64,000 nucleotides of DNA from Campanula takesimana. Lineage: Eukaryota > Streptophyta > Magnoliopsida > Asterales > Campanulaceae. Positions 46,425 to 57,820 of the stretch are shown piece by piece (position 1 is the stretch's first letter; every line of letters starts with the position of its first letter). Below the pieces are notes generated by a model. It was given only the letters and a program-made list of their open reading frames with translations, ran no database searches and was not told the DNA's origin. A program made the position numbers and the translations under genes. The DNA lies in NCBI GenBank assembly GCA_026119855.1, contig JAOWBW010000220.1, positions 364,828 to 428,827 of the forward strand, written 5' to 3'.

Positions 46425-47599
46425 ACACCTTTTGGATAAAATGAATTAACCCACAAACAAAGAAAAAGACTCAACCACATAAGGAAAAACGACTCTTTTT
46501 TTTTTTTTTTTTTTTACAAAAGTCGGAAGGACAGAGTCCTTTTTGGGGTTTCTAGAAAAAATAGTGGAATCGTCACACTAGTATATAGACCTTCTCGCGG
46601 TCCCATATACTCATCGGATTCCGCCACGCTTGTGAGCCCTACATGTGTCGGGATTAAACTAAATTAATGTAGTAAATCATACATGCGGGGACGGATTTTT
46701 ATTTTCGTCCAAAATAGCCACTTTTGGGGACGGAGTTTTATTTCGTCCATTGCAACAAATTGGCATGTATGATTTGAAGACATTAGTTTAGGGAAATCTC
46801 GGTACATGAAAACCGACTTGAGTCACGGAGTGTTAGACCCTAACTAGAATTGTGTGGTTTGTGCTCGGCTTGAATATGAGGCTTAAAGGTCACCCCCGGC
46901 ATGTAGTCTTGAACTACGCCACGGGCTGAGGTTGACCGCTTCGGAAGAGTCAAGGTCGGGTGGAGCTTGAAACTTGCTAGGACGGGCCTCGACGGGTTTG
47001 GGGTTGGACTTGTGCGACTCGATAGTGAGCAGTTGATAAGAATATGTGCATGTAGTGTGAGGTCTAACATGTGACAAAACATTTTTTTTTTTTTTAAAGG
47101 AAATAATAAAAAAAAAAAATAAGCACGTAATTTACAACTTTCGAATCACCCGTGTGACCGATAAAAATAAACAGAAAGTAAAAGAAATTGTATCAAGGCC
47201 CGGTGCCCACACACTGTCATTCTGTTCTGTTTATGTGCACTGTTCTGTTCCGGGAATACGCCCAGAAGCGCGCGCATTGGGTTGCCTATGCGGAAGGCGC
47301 GCGCGTGAGAGGAAGCAGGGCAGAGGCGCCCGCTTCTGGGTGAGAACCTGCAAATCAGTGGGTTCAAGGGATTGCCTTGACCCTTAATTAAGAAAACTTT
47401 CCCCTGCAGTAATTGTTAGCACAGAAATATGGAATTGAAGGACAAGAAAGGAGGCGGGCGATTCTGGTAATAAGGGTCGGATGCGCGCGCTTTAGGCCAA
47501 AGAGGCCGGAGGCGCGCGCTTCCTACCCTTTTTACCAGAATGCCCAGAAAACAGAATAAAAGAACACCAAAAATGAAAACGCAAGTTTAACCCTCTATC
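46425..47599 (-). other. Untranslated leader of G1
   Basis: Lies between PBS and gag. Contains poly-A/T runs (46497, 47080), a short direct repeat GGGGACGGA..TTTCGTCC (46687, 46729), and GC-rich blocks with GCGCGCGC at 47270-47345 and 47480-47522. Small ORFs are not convincing. Confidence 0.6.
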
Positions 47600-47618
47600 G
47601 TCCCCAGCGGAGTCGCCA
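47600..47618 (-). other. Primer binding site of G1 (tRNA-Arg type)
   Basis: On the minus strand TGGCGACTCCGCTGGGGAC begins one base after the 5' LTR. It fixes the orientation of G1 as minus and links it to Tat/Ogre elements. Confidence 0.85.
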
Positions 47619-47619
47619 C

Positions 47620-48913
47620 TGTAGATACCCCGGGGAACCACGGCTTGGCTAGAGCGGTGAATTATCCTAGGATGTCTAACTTGTTTTAGATTGTTTAGAG
47701 TCGCCACCTATGTTTTTAAAGGAACATAAGAAAAACCTAAAAATAGCCTAATTTATGTACAAAACCAGAGATTCGGGAGAGAAGGGTTCGGGGGTTAGGT
47801 GACGGAGTGGGAAGTACTTAAACACCCACTCCGCTCCGCTTACGCGGGTCTTGCTACTATTGGTGTTCTAATATTTACATGTCCTTCAATTAATTAAATA
47901 GAAATGTGCTAACAATTGTGATGAGAAGAAAAGGGGAAAATAAAGGGGAAATAAAATAGAGTTGTTTTATTTATTTAATGATAAAGATTACATGTAACAA
48001 TTAATGTTAAAGAATTACATTAAGAGATGAAGAGAAATTAACATGGTGAATTAAAGTTAAGATTAAAATGTAGGGAGATAACCTTAACTAACTTCAATAT
48101 ATGAAGTAGTCATGTTGGTCATGTCCCATTAATGGGGATTGCATACTAGTAAGACTAGAATAAAAGAGAATAAAAGAAGAAGACTTGTACCTTTAGAAAG
48201 AAGACTTCAAACTTGGACTTGAAAATGATGTTGTTGTGTAGACATTTGTGTAAAGTTTTGTTATGTAAAACTCTTGTTGGGAGAATTTGTGTATAATGTA
48301 GTTGGTGAATCAAGGTTTGAGTCCAAAAAAATGAGGTCCAAAAAGAAGTCCCTTTCCAAGGTAGAAGATGATGGTTTTTATAGGTAAAAAAGAGAGGGAA
48401 ATGATGGAGGGAAATTGGTCATCCATGTGAAATGGAATGAGCCAATCACAAATAAGATAAATGAATAAAAGAAAAAAAAAGAAATAAAAGAAATCAAATA
48501 ATAAATGAAAGAAATATTAGTTTTTGGGAAAAAGCTTAGAATTTGGGATTGGGAGTTAATGAGAAAAGGGGGGATGAATGTGGATGTAAAAAGATGGTTT
48601 TTGTGATTAAGAAAAGATGTTTGTAAATAAGAAAAGGGAGGGAAATAAGGTGCAATCCGTTACTGCCAAAGTGGGAAGCGCGCGGGTCCGGCTTTTGGGG
48701 CGGGACGCGCGCGCGGCTCACTGGCAGTGCCGGGAGCGCCCGCGGCAGAGAATGACAGAATGACCCTAAAAGTTAACTCTGTTATGCAGTTTAGTCCAAA
48801 ACTAACGGAATCAGTTAGGAACTTAACCGAAGTAACATAAATTAATGAAAATAAGTTAAATAAAAATACTTTGTATGCAATCGGGGTGAGAGGTCCAAGG
48901 CGGGGTATCTACA
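47620..48913 (-). repeat. 5' LTR of G1 (right copy)
   Basis: 1294 bp, about 99% identical to the left copy. The TATA box on the minus strand lies near 48380; the GCGCGCG block is at 48676-48745. Confidence 0.92.
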
Positions 48914-48918
48914 GCTTG

Positions 48919-49910
48919 CTACCATGTGTTCAATACTTGAGCAGTATCAAGAACCCATAGATGTTTATTTGATAAGCAATCTCTTAAAGGAAAGGTCCCT
49001 TCTGCAAGCTAGGCAAAAAGGTTTTGAGACAGAGATAGGATTTAAAAATCTAGATAAGACAAGAGTTGTCAAGTTTAAGGCAGAGGATGTAACCAAAGAT
49101 AAAACTCCAAAAGGTACAATTTTTCACCATGGCAATAAGATTGACCATTGGAATGAAAATTGTAAAAGATGTCTAGAAGATCAAAAGGAAGTAAAGGATG
49201 TTGAGACCATTACTTCGGATATTTATGTTTTAGAAATTAATCTCTCTACTCCTAGTTCTTGGGTATTGGATACCGGATGTGGATTCCACATTTGTACAAA
49301 TGAGCAAGGAATGAAGAATAAGAGACAACTCGGTAAAGGTGAAATTGACCTACGTGTGGGAAATGGAGCAAGAGTTGCTCCATTAGCCGTAGGGGCTTAT
49401 GAAGTTACTTTACCCGTTGGACTAATACTTGTTCTGAATAATTGCTATTATGTCCCGAGTTTGAGTAAAAATATTATTTCAGTTTCTTCGTTAGATAATG
49501 AAGGATATTCTTTTCTTATTAAGAACATGAAATGTGCAGTTTATTATGATGATGATATGCTCTATTGTATTGCAGACTCATATAATGGACTTTATATCCT
49601 AGATATAGAAGAACAAAATAATATGGATGTCTATAACGTGAAAAAAAGATCCAAACCTAATGGTGAAAACCATACATATTTGTGGTATTGCCGTCTTGGT
49701 CATATAAATGAGAAGCGTATCTCAAAACTCCATGGGGACGGACTTTTAGATTCACATGATTTTGAATCATATGAAACTTGTGAGTCTTGTTTACTTGGAA
49801 AGATGACAAAGACACTTTTTACTAAGAGTAGTGAAAGGGCTAATGACTTATTGGGACTTATGCATACTGATGTGTGCAGACCATTAAGTAGCAATGCTAG
49901 GGGAGGATAG
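48919..49910 (+). pseudogene. gag-pol: gag end, protease and integrase N-terminus of C1
   Basis: Resumes gag in frame after G1. The zinc knuckle is decayed: FHHGNKIDHWNENC keeps only the His and last Cys. Protease follows with SSWVLDTGCGFHICTN (DTG catalytic triad), then the integrase zinc region (LGHINEKRI..CESCLLGKM) and the start of the core (LMHTDVCRPL). The frame ends at TAG 49908, which lies in the duplication of the solo LTR inserted at 49911. Confidence 0.85.
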
Positions 49911-50894
49911 TGTAGACATCCCATTTGAACTCAAATTTATGATTACACTACTCTTGTGTCTTGCCTTTGTGTTTGGATGAAAACTCGTTAGTTTTGTCAT
50001 GTTTTGTTAAGTTTCTAACTGACTCCGTTAGTCAGGGGCTAAAATGAACAAATGAAACTGACAAAAGGACAAAACAATACTTTTGTACTAGATATATCGT
50101 ACGAGACATTGGATGTCTCGTACGAGACATCTCTTGCTGTTTCGGGCTTAATCCACTTTCCTTCTCTACCCCGATCTCTTTCTTGGCCAACACTCTCCTA
50201 ATTCGGGGAATATCTAATAGGAGACTTCCTAGGTGATTTCCCACTGATTTCCTAACTCTTTTAACCTCTCCAAATAAAGACTCTATTTTCTACTAAACTT
50301 AGACTCCTAAACTTGGTCTCTAAGTCATCCAATACATATAAAAATAGAGTCTTTTAACCACAAAAGGGGTTAACAACTTTGAAATTAGCCTCCCCCAAAA
50401 GGAATCCCGTTTTTATTCATCCCTCACACCAAAACACCATCAAAAACTCATCTTTTCAAGCCAAAATCATCATAAAACTCTTGGATCATCAAGGCCTTAG
50501 TCAAGGCCATCAATTGGAATCTCAAGAATGCTTTAGGTAAACTCCTACGCTTTTAATCTCTACTTCTCATCTCATTCTTTGTTTTAGAGTAGTGTAATCC
50601 CATCAAAAGGATCAACCTAGAGCCTCTTCAATCCATGGATATGGTCTCAAAGCACATGATCCGACATTCCAATAATTAAAAAATTAATTATTGGTTTTAT
50701 TTGTTTTAATTGTTTATTTGCTATTTGATTAAAAACACCTAAGCAAGACAAATTCCAGATTGGGTGCTCCTTGACCTTCCCAATCCATAACTTAACCCCC
50801 AAACTTAAGAATCTCACGGTCCGTGTTCCGTTCAACAACATGGTGGCGACTCTCAAATAAAAAAGGTGAGCGAGGATCTTCTCGGATGCAAACA
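49911..50894 (+). mobile_element. Solo Ty3/gypsy-type LTR within C1 pol
   Basis: 984 bp, TGTAGACATCCC..GATGCAAACA. Flanks GATAG (49906-49910) and GATAT (50895-50899) match at 4 of 5; the second restores the integrase codon. A TATA-like TACATATAAAAATAG lies near 50333. It contains TGGTGGCGACTCTC near its end and CGTACGAGACAT at 50098-50138. No PBS or PPT is adjacent inside, so it is a recombination product. Confidence 0.82.
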
Positions 50895-53314
50895 GATATC
50901 AATACTTCATAACATTCACTGAATATTTTAGTAGATATGGCTATGTCTACTTAATGAAATACAAAAGTGAATCTTTTGATATATTTAGAATATTTCTAAA
51001 TGAAGTACAAAATCAGCTTGACAAAACTATTAAAGCACTTCGATCAGATTGTGGTGGCGAATATTTAATCCAAGAGTTTGACAATCATCTTAAAGATTGT
51101 GGAATCTTTTCACAATTAACTCCACCCAGAATACCACAATGGAATGGCATGTCCGAGAGGAGGAATCAGACTTTATTGAATATGGTTCGATCTATGATGA
51201 GTCAATGTGATCTTCTACTGTCCTTTTGGGGTCATGCATTAGAAACTATTGTGTTCACACCAAATAGAGTTCCAACTAAAGCGGTTCAAAAGACTCCATA
51301 TGAGATATGGAGTGGAAAGAAACCTTGTCTTTCTTTCATGAGGATTTGGGGTTGTGAGGCATTTTTCAAGAGACTTGTCTCTGACAAACTTGCACACAAA
51401 TCCGATAAATGTATTTTCGTGGGATATCCTAAAGAAACTAAAGGATATTACTTTTACAACCGAACAGACAACAAAGTGTTTGTTGCTAGAACTGGTACCT
51501 TTCTAGAGAAACAGTTTCTCTCCAAAGGAATCAGTGGGAGTAAAATTAATCTCGAAGAGGTTCGAGAACCCGAAAATAACATTGAACCGATGGTGGAATC
51601 TGAACAAGTTACACAAGGATTTTTGGAACCCGTTCAAGATACACAAGTCCGTCGCAAATCTAGTAGGTTACGATCCGAGCCCGAGAGATATGGATTTCTC
51701 GTAACGGATAGTAATGAAGTAGAAATCATTGAGAATGATGAACCTACTTCTTACCAAGAAGCGATGTCCGCTCCTGATTCAAATAAATGGCTTGGAGCCA
51801 TGAAATCTGAAATCCAATCCATATATGATAATCAAGTTTGGAACTTGATAGATGCACCCGAAGGTGTAAAAACCATAAGATGCAAATGGGTTTTCAAAAA
51901 GAAAACTGACATAGATGGAAAGGTGCATACTTATAAAGCTAGACTTGTAGCGAAAGGCTATAGGCAGATTCATGGTATTGAATATGATGAAACTTTTTCG
52001 CCCGTAGCAATGATCAAGTCTATAAGGATTTTAATTGCCATAGCCGCATATTTTGACTATGATATATGGCAAATGGATGTCAAAACAGCGTTCCTTAACG
52101 GGAACTTACTTGAGGATATGTATATGACACAACCTGAAGGTTTTGTAAGTCCAAAAAATTCTAATAAAGTATGCAAGTTACAGAGATCCATCTATGGATT
52201 GAAGCAAGCCTCTAGGAGTTGGAATCTTCGATTTGATGAATCGGTCAAAAAGTTTGGCTTCATCAAGAACGAAGATGAACCTTGTGTATACAAGAAAATT
52301 AGTGGGAGCGTAGTATTATTTCTAATACTATATGTTGATGACATATTTTCCATTGGAAGCGACATTCCTGCAATTCAGTCTGTAAAGAATTGGTTAGGAA
52401 AGTGTTTCTCAATGAAAGATATGGGAGAAACCGCTTACATCCTTGGCATAAAGATCTATCATGATAGATTTAAGAAATTGATTGGTTTAAGTCAAAGTAC
52501 ATACATTGATAAGGTTATCAAAAGATTCTGTATGGAAGACTCTAAGAAAGGTAACCTGCCAGTGTTACATGGTAAAACTCTTAGCAAGACTCATTGTCCT
52601 TAGATAACTGATGAGCGAGAACGCATGAATGGAATCCCATATGCTTCTGCTATTGGATCCATTATGTATGCCATGATATGTACTAGACCTGATGTCTCTT
52701 ATGCTTTGAGCATGATGAGTAGATACCAATCGGATTTTGGTGAGAGTCACTGGATAGATGTCAAAGCGATTCTTAAGTACTTGGGAATGACTAAAGATGC
52801 GTTTTTGGTATATGGAGGTTTGGAAGATGATTTTTTTGTAAGGGGCTATACAGATGCAAGCTTCCAAACTGGCAAGGATGATTATAGATCGCAATCTGGT
52901 TTTCTGTTTATGCTAAATGGTGGTGCTGTAAGCTGGAAAAGTTCTAAGCAGAGTACCGTTGTTGATTCTACAACTGAAGCTGAGTATATAGCTGCATCCG
53001 ATGCTACTAAAGAGGTTGTTTGGATTAAGAAGTTCATTGGTGAACTAGAGGTGATTCCTAGCATTGCTAATCCAATAGACCTTTATTGTGATAATAATGG
53101 TGCTATTGCTCAAGCAAAGGAACCTAGATCGTATCAGAAATCCAAACACATACTTATGCGTTTTCATATTATTTGAGAAATCATTGATAGAGGAGACATA
53201 AATATATGCAGAGTTCCAACTGGGGATAACATTGCTGACCCACTCATAAAGGGTCTTCAGCAAGCAAAGCATGATGGTCATGTTAGGTCTATAGGTATTC
53301 GATACATTAATTAG
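50895..53314 (+). pseudogene. pol: pol of C1: integrase core, RT and RNase H, two stops
   Basis: Same frame as the segment before the solo LTR. Integrase core residues lie in SDCGGEY and PQWNGMSERRNQTL. RT: WVFKKKTDIDGKVHTYKARLV, WQMDVKTAFLNG, YGLKQASRSW and catalytic YVDD near 52333. RNase H: GYTDASFQTGKDD, SWKSSKQ, STTEAEYIAASDATKE, YCDNNGAIA. Stops: TAG at 52601 and TGA at 53174 (CGA to TGA). True end is TAG 53312 after RSIGIRYIN. Motifs are of Angela/BARE type. Confidence 0.92.
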
Positions 53315-53321
53315 GCCTAGT

Positions 53322-53334
53322 GCAAGTGGGAGAT
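53322..53334 (+). other. Polypurine tract of C1
   Basis: AAGTGGGAGAT just before the 3' LTR. Confidence 0.85.
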
Positions 53335-54722
53335 TATTGGTGTGTTTGCCCTAGGCACGTTATTTGAACAATTAATGTTATCATTTGCTTTATGTTTTAA
53401 TAAAGATATTTAATATTTCATTATGATATATTTTGCATCTTTATTATAATAATCTCCGTCCCTAGTAATTATGAATTACTAGTATAAGTTTAATAGATAA
53501 TCAAATGATGATTATGTGTATGCGATACAATTAGACTTATGGGTGTTTGTTGGAGAACAAATACTGGACTGACCCCTATGAGATTTATGTCATGGTCACA
53601 ATGTCATAATTAAGTCTCATATAGTTATATCACTTGAATCTTTAGACCTGAGGTTATTACAGTCTTCCACTTGATGAACATTGTGTTTGACATATTCAAA
53701 CGTTACCTTTAACCGGGTAGCTATAAAGGATATGATTGGCATGATCAGAATCATGTAGGGAAAGGTAATAATCCAAGATGGGATATGTTCCTTTTTAGGA
53801 GAGATGTCAAGCTTGGGCCCCTCGATGAATAGTATTGATGAAATGCACGGTCGCGCTCAAATAAATTGATTGGATCAATATCATTTGTGTTATCAATATA
53901 TTCGGGATCGAGAAAGCATTGGACAAGTAAGTTGACCATTGACCATGGCTTACGTTCAATTGACATCGTGCAACAAAGAGATTGTGATATGTTCTATTTA
54001 GGGAACTTTGGATTTCAAAGTTATACTAATTGGGTAGTCATAATGGCTTGCTAGAGTCCGCTTATGACTTACGAGGTTTGAATGGTTCAGACTCGTTGCC
54101 AACTTAGTATAATCCTATTAGGTCACACACGCAGAACGGATAATTAAAAGGAGCAAAAAACGAGAAAGCTGAGAGAGGCAGCCGTACGCCTGGTTTGGCG
54201 CCGCACGGCTGGGATGCCGCCGTACGGCTTCCCCCCGTAAATCAGTTTATTTCTGGTCCTTTTCTTGTTGGACAAGAAGACCAAGTCCTAAAGGGTTTTA
54301 GAAACCCCTTGTATATAATGTGGACAAACGGGAAAAGTTCCTTGATGATTGATTTTAGAAATCATAAACTCTTTCTTGGAGAGAGAGAATACACATAATA
54401 TACTTGGGTTAATAAGTTTGATTAATCCCAACTATAAAACTTCAATAATCCTTAGGAGCAATTGAAGAATCGTTCTTCATCAAAGTTTTTCAAACCGAAA
54501 GGCCTGGCAGTCAAGTTCAAGAATCATTCTTGAATCCGTTCGAAGGGTGGATCACCGGTAGAGGGTGTTTTTCTTAGCATCTAAATCCAAGGCTTCACAT
54601 ATCGATCTACAAGGGTTAGTTTCTTTCATCTTCATATTATGAATTATTGAACATAACAGATCTAGGCTTTTGGGTTTCTTCATGTTATTCTTCCGCTTCG
54701 CATGATTGCACGAAACCGGACA
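53335..54722 (+). repeat. 3' LTR of C1
   Basis: 1388 bp. The first dinucleotide is TA instead of TG (G to A) and the end is CCGGACA, so both termini have drifted. It has an expanded CCGTACGG block (GCCGTACGCC, GCCGCACGGC, GCCGTACGGC, 54181-54230) compared with the 5' LTR, then TATA box TATATAATG near 54312. Confidence 0.92.
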
Positions 54723-55538
54723 ATAATAACGAACACAATCGACAAATAAGAACAATGATTTTACGTGGTTCACCAACAACCTATTGGCTACGTCCAGAGG
54801 CGAAGGAGACATATTTTATTACTATGGAGATCCAAGAACAGATTACAGATTATCAATCTTGTGAACTAGGAAACAAAAAAGATCTAGAAAAGAAAACCTA
54901 GAAACCAGAAAATCTAGTTTTCTACAAATACAAATCTCACTAATCTAGTTGCACGAATTATTGATCACAATAATTCTTGACTGTGCAAACCCTCAATCTA
55001 GAATTATAGCTTTAGAACTTCTGACCAACTTCTTCAACTTCTTGAACTACTCTCTAGTTTTGTTCTAGTTGACGAGTTAAGTTTTTATGCTGGGGAGAGG
55101 ATTGTATTTATAGTCTCATAAATACCAAAACCCTTAGCAAAAAGGAATCCTAATTCTTGAGGAGAAAGCAACTTTAATCTATAAGGATGCTACAATCTTT
55201 ATTCTTGAATAAATCCTCAATCTTGTTTCCAATAGGAAACCTCTTTGATTCAAAGACACCTAATCCTAACAATCTCCATCTTGACTTTGAATCCTCCATA
55301 GCAACAAACATATGATGAACTTAGCACATCTCAACCTTGATCTGCATCTTTCGTACCAGAACAGATTTCTCCACCTTTGCCTCAGTTTGTCTTTTGTCAA
55401 AGACACTAGATTTGTCATCCGGACAACCAGATATTTCGCGTGCCATATATACCACTGGACACCAAGAATTTTGCCTCACTAGACAAATAACATTGTCATC
55501 TTAACAATAAGAAATTTTGCATGCTTGTATCCCACTGG

Positions 55539-56559
55539 TAGGCCTGGCAATTTTTACCCATTACCCAGCAACCCGCCTGACCCAACCCGTTAATTACCCA
55601 ACCCGACCCAACCCATTAATTTAAATGGGGTTATATGGGTTACCCGTTTTAAGCCGTAAAAATTAACAGGTTAAAACGGGTCAACCCGTCTAAACCCGCC
55701 AGAACAGAGCAGAGTCTGATTTCGTTAAATTTCTATTAACCTGCATCTTCCTTACAAACTGATTGCATAAATTTTGATTAAAAATATTTGAAAAAATAAA
55801 TATAAGAAAATAAAATCAGTATGCTTATACATTAACAAGGAATCAGATTCAAAAATAAAATCACACTAACATTTTATTCAAATGCTAAAAACTGAGTAAG
55901 AGAGAAGAGGGAGACGGTCAAACGGACAAGAGTGAGGGGAAGAAAGATAAGGCTTGATCATCATGTGAGGTAGACCATGGCCGGCGGTGAAGAAGGAGGA
56001 GGCAGCGACGACGGATTGGGGGTGACAGTGGCGGCATCGGTGGCGATATTCGTTGATGTGGCGGTGGTCGTGGCAGCGTCGGTGGCTAGATTTGTTGAAG
56101 TGGTAGCTGTTCTGACGAGAACCATTAGAAACGACGCCGGCGGCGTCAGTTTGGGTGGTGCCGTGGAAAAGAAAAAAAGGAAGTAGAAGAACGAGGTGGG
56201 TGTGAAAGAGAGAGAAACAGGGAGTGGAGGCGCAGCATTAAGTGATGTTGAAGTAGATAAGTAGGGCTTCTTTATATCAATCCAGCGGCTAGGATTAGTT
56301 TGGGGTTATATCCAAGGGTTACACTTAATTCAGCAATATAAAATCATTTTAAAAAAAGGTAATTAAGGCCAAAAAATAACTTTTGGGCAAAAAGCAGTTT
56401 TTCAGCACAACAGGGACGGGAATAAAAAGTACACTTAACGGGCCAACCCCGACCCGTTTGCTATCCGACCCATTGAACCCGTTAAATTAAACGGGTTGTA
56501 ACTGTCCCAACCCACTAACCCGCTTTAACCTGACCCAACCCACCCAATTGTCAGGCCTA
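55539..56559. mobile_element. Non-autonomous hAT element (TAGGCCTGGCAA ends)
   Basis: Ends TAGGCCTGGCAATT and AATTGTCAGGCCTA are inverted. The 8-bp duplication CCCACTGG is exact at 55531-55538 and 56560-56567. Subterminal ACCCGACCCAACCCGTTAA repeats occur at both ends in opposite orientation. The 69-codon Gly/Val/Ala-rich ORF at 55977 is low complexity; no transposase. Confidence 0.9.
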
Positions 56560-57241
56560 CCCACTGGACACCCAGGTGTGCACCTATGGGTACTCAAAAT
56601 CGCCCCAACGGGCAACTAACAGAAATCCAAATGTGGTTGGTGTGTGTTGATCTTCTAACTGTGGCTTACCCTGTTCACTCCCACCTAGAGTCAATCGCTG
56701 CTACCTGTTTGTTAACACCATTACCTATCTCAGAAATTACATTCAAACCCTTGCTGACATTTTGAACTCCACATTTACCTTTAAAACTGTACCCCTTCTT
56801 GTCTAACTGACTAAGAGATACCAAATTCTTTGTTACTCATGGAACTTGTCTAACCTTGTTTAATGTGTAGAATTTATCACCAAAAGTCCGTACCTTTATG
56901 AAGCCCATGCCAACTACCCTGCAGACTCACCCATTGGCCCCCAGCCTTTTGCTCATACGTTGCAAACCACTCCCTACGCGAACACATTTGATAGGAATTC
57001 TCTATAGACTTGTCACTGCCTGTAACAGCCAACTCAGATACATTCAGATGCGGAGTCAGTTATACAACTCTAAAATCTAACCAGATTATTGCCTCGGGCA
57101 ATACAAATTTTGTATCTACTTCTAGATCACTAGAATAGACTACACAAGATGTTGGATCTTCAGATATTTGCCAGATAACTAAATTCCAATTACATAACCC
57201 TGGTTTCAGTTCTCCGACTTTAGATGCAGATATCAGACACC

Positions 57242-57796
57242 TAGACGTGACCATTTTTTAACCGTAACCGGCGGTTTTAATCGGTTTTTAACCGGCCAAA
57301 AACCAGTCAACCGCCAAACCGCCAACCGTTTCAACCAAAAACCGTTGGTTACACAGTTTGGTTAAGGTTAGACCAATTAAGAACGGGTCAACCGCTGGTT
57401 ATAACCAGGAAGCTAACCGTCGATTCAACCGTCTATACTAACCATTAGTTTCCTAAAAATTTTGAGTTAGTTTTCAGTATCACAGTCGGGTTTTAACAAT
57501 TTCAGATAGTTTACTAACAAAATCAGTGTTTTTTTTTTTAATCATTTTCAGTCAGTTTTTTGATGATTTTCAGTTAGTTTTCTAACAAAAATGCTAACAA
57601 AATGTTTTTTTTTTAATTTTTTTTTCTTCATATAATCGGGTTAACCTGCAAAACCAGCTTAACTGGTTAACCGGATAACCGGCTAACCTTAATCGGATTA
57701 TGGCGGTTAAGGGTCAGGTTACGTTAGGACTTAACATAAAAACTAACCAGCAATTATAACTGTTAACTGCCGGTTATAACCAGATGGACATGTTTA
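57242..57796. mobile_element. Non-autonomous hAT-like element (AACCGG subterminal repeats)
   Basis: Ends TAGACGTGACCATTTTTTAA and, inverted, TAAACATGTCCATCTGGTTA. 8-bp flanks CAGACACC (57234-57241) and CAGACATC (57797-57804) match at 7 of 8. Subterminal repeats GGTTAACCGG/AACCGCCAACCG. 555 bp, no ORF. Confidence 0.8.
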
Positions 57797-57820
57797 CAGA
57801 CATCAGAACATTTTAGATGC

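Larger units (their letters stand above)
26080..48918 (-). mobile_element. Ty3/gypsy Tat/Ogre-like element G1 (gag only), with nested G2
   Basis: TSD GCTTG at 26080-26084 and 48914-48918. On the minus strand: 5' LTR 48913-47620, PBS 47618-47600, leader, gag 46424-45859 continued at 32005-31525, a non-coding region rich in tandem repeats, PPT 27394-27380 and 3' LTR 27379-26085. Without G2 it is about 8.98 kb. No protease, RT or integrase is present: a TR-GAG-type non-autonomous element. Confidence 0.9.
22882..54727 (+). mobile_element. Angela/BARE-type copia element C1 with nested insertions
   Basis: TSD ATAAT at 22882-22886 and 54723-54727. 5' LTR 22887-24261, 3' LTR 53335-54722. Without the nested G1 and the solo LTR it is about 8.0 kb. 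The gag-pol frame runs unbroken across both insertion points when inserts and one TSD copy are removed. RNase H motifs (SWKSSKQSTV, STTEAEYIAASDATKE, KSKHIL) and LTR style (TGTTGG..GCCCTAGGCA) point to the Angela/BARE-1 lineage. Confidence 0.92.
22851..55271 (-). mobile_element. Tork-type copia LTR split by C1
   Basis: The LTR is 22851-22886 plus 54728-55271, about 580 bp when C1 and one copy of its ATAAT duplication are removed. Ends are TGTTAG..CTAACA. On the minus strand it follows a PPT (AAGATGGAGAT, 55272-55284), so it is the 3' LTR of a minus-strand element whose interior lies to the right. Size and PPT are like Tnt1-type elements. Coordinates here span the nested insertions. Confidence 0.65.
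55272..57820 (-). pseudogene. Internally deleted Tork-type copia interior (protease remnant)
   Basis: On the minus strand, 56760-56930 reads VGMGFIKVRTFGDKFYTLNK.., one stop, then VTKNLVSLSQLDKKGYSFKG and VSKGLNVI: the segment after the protease DSG of Tnt1/Tork elements. Between it and the PPT at 55272 there are only about 480 bp once the hAT insert is removed, so integrase, RT and RNase H are deleted. The remnant is cut at 57820 by insertion of element C. Confidence 0.7.

Noticed and set aside
55977..56186. 69-codon Gly/Ala/Val-rich ORF in a hAT element
   Set aside because: Low complexity, no transposase motif, no homolog recognised.
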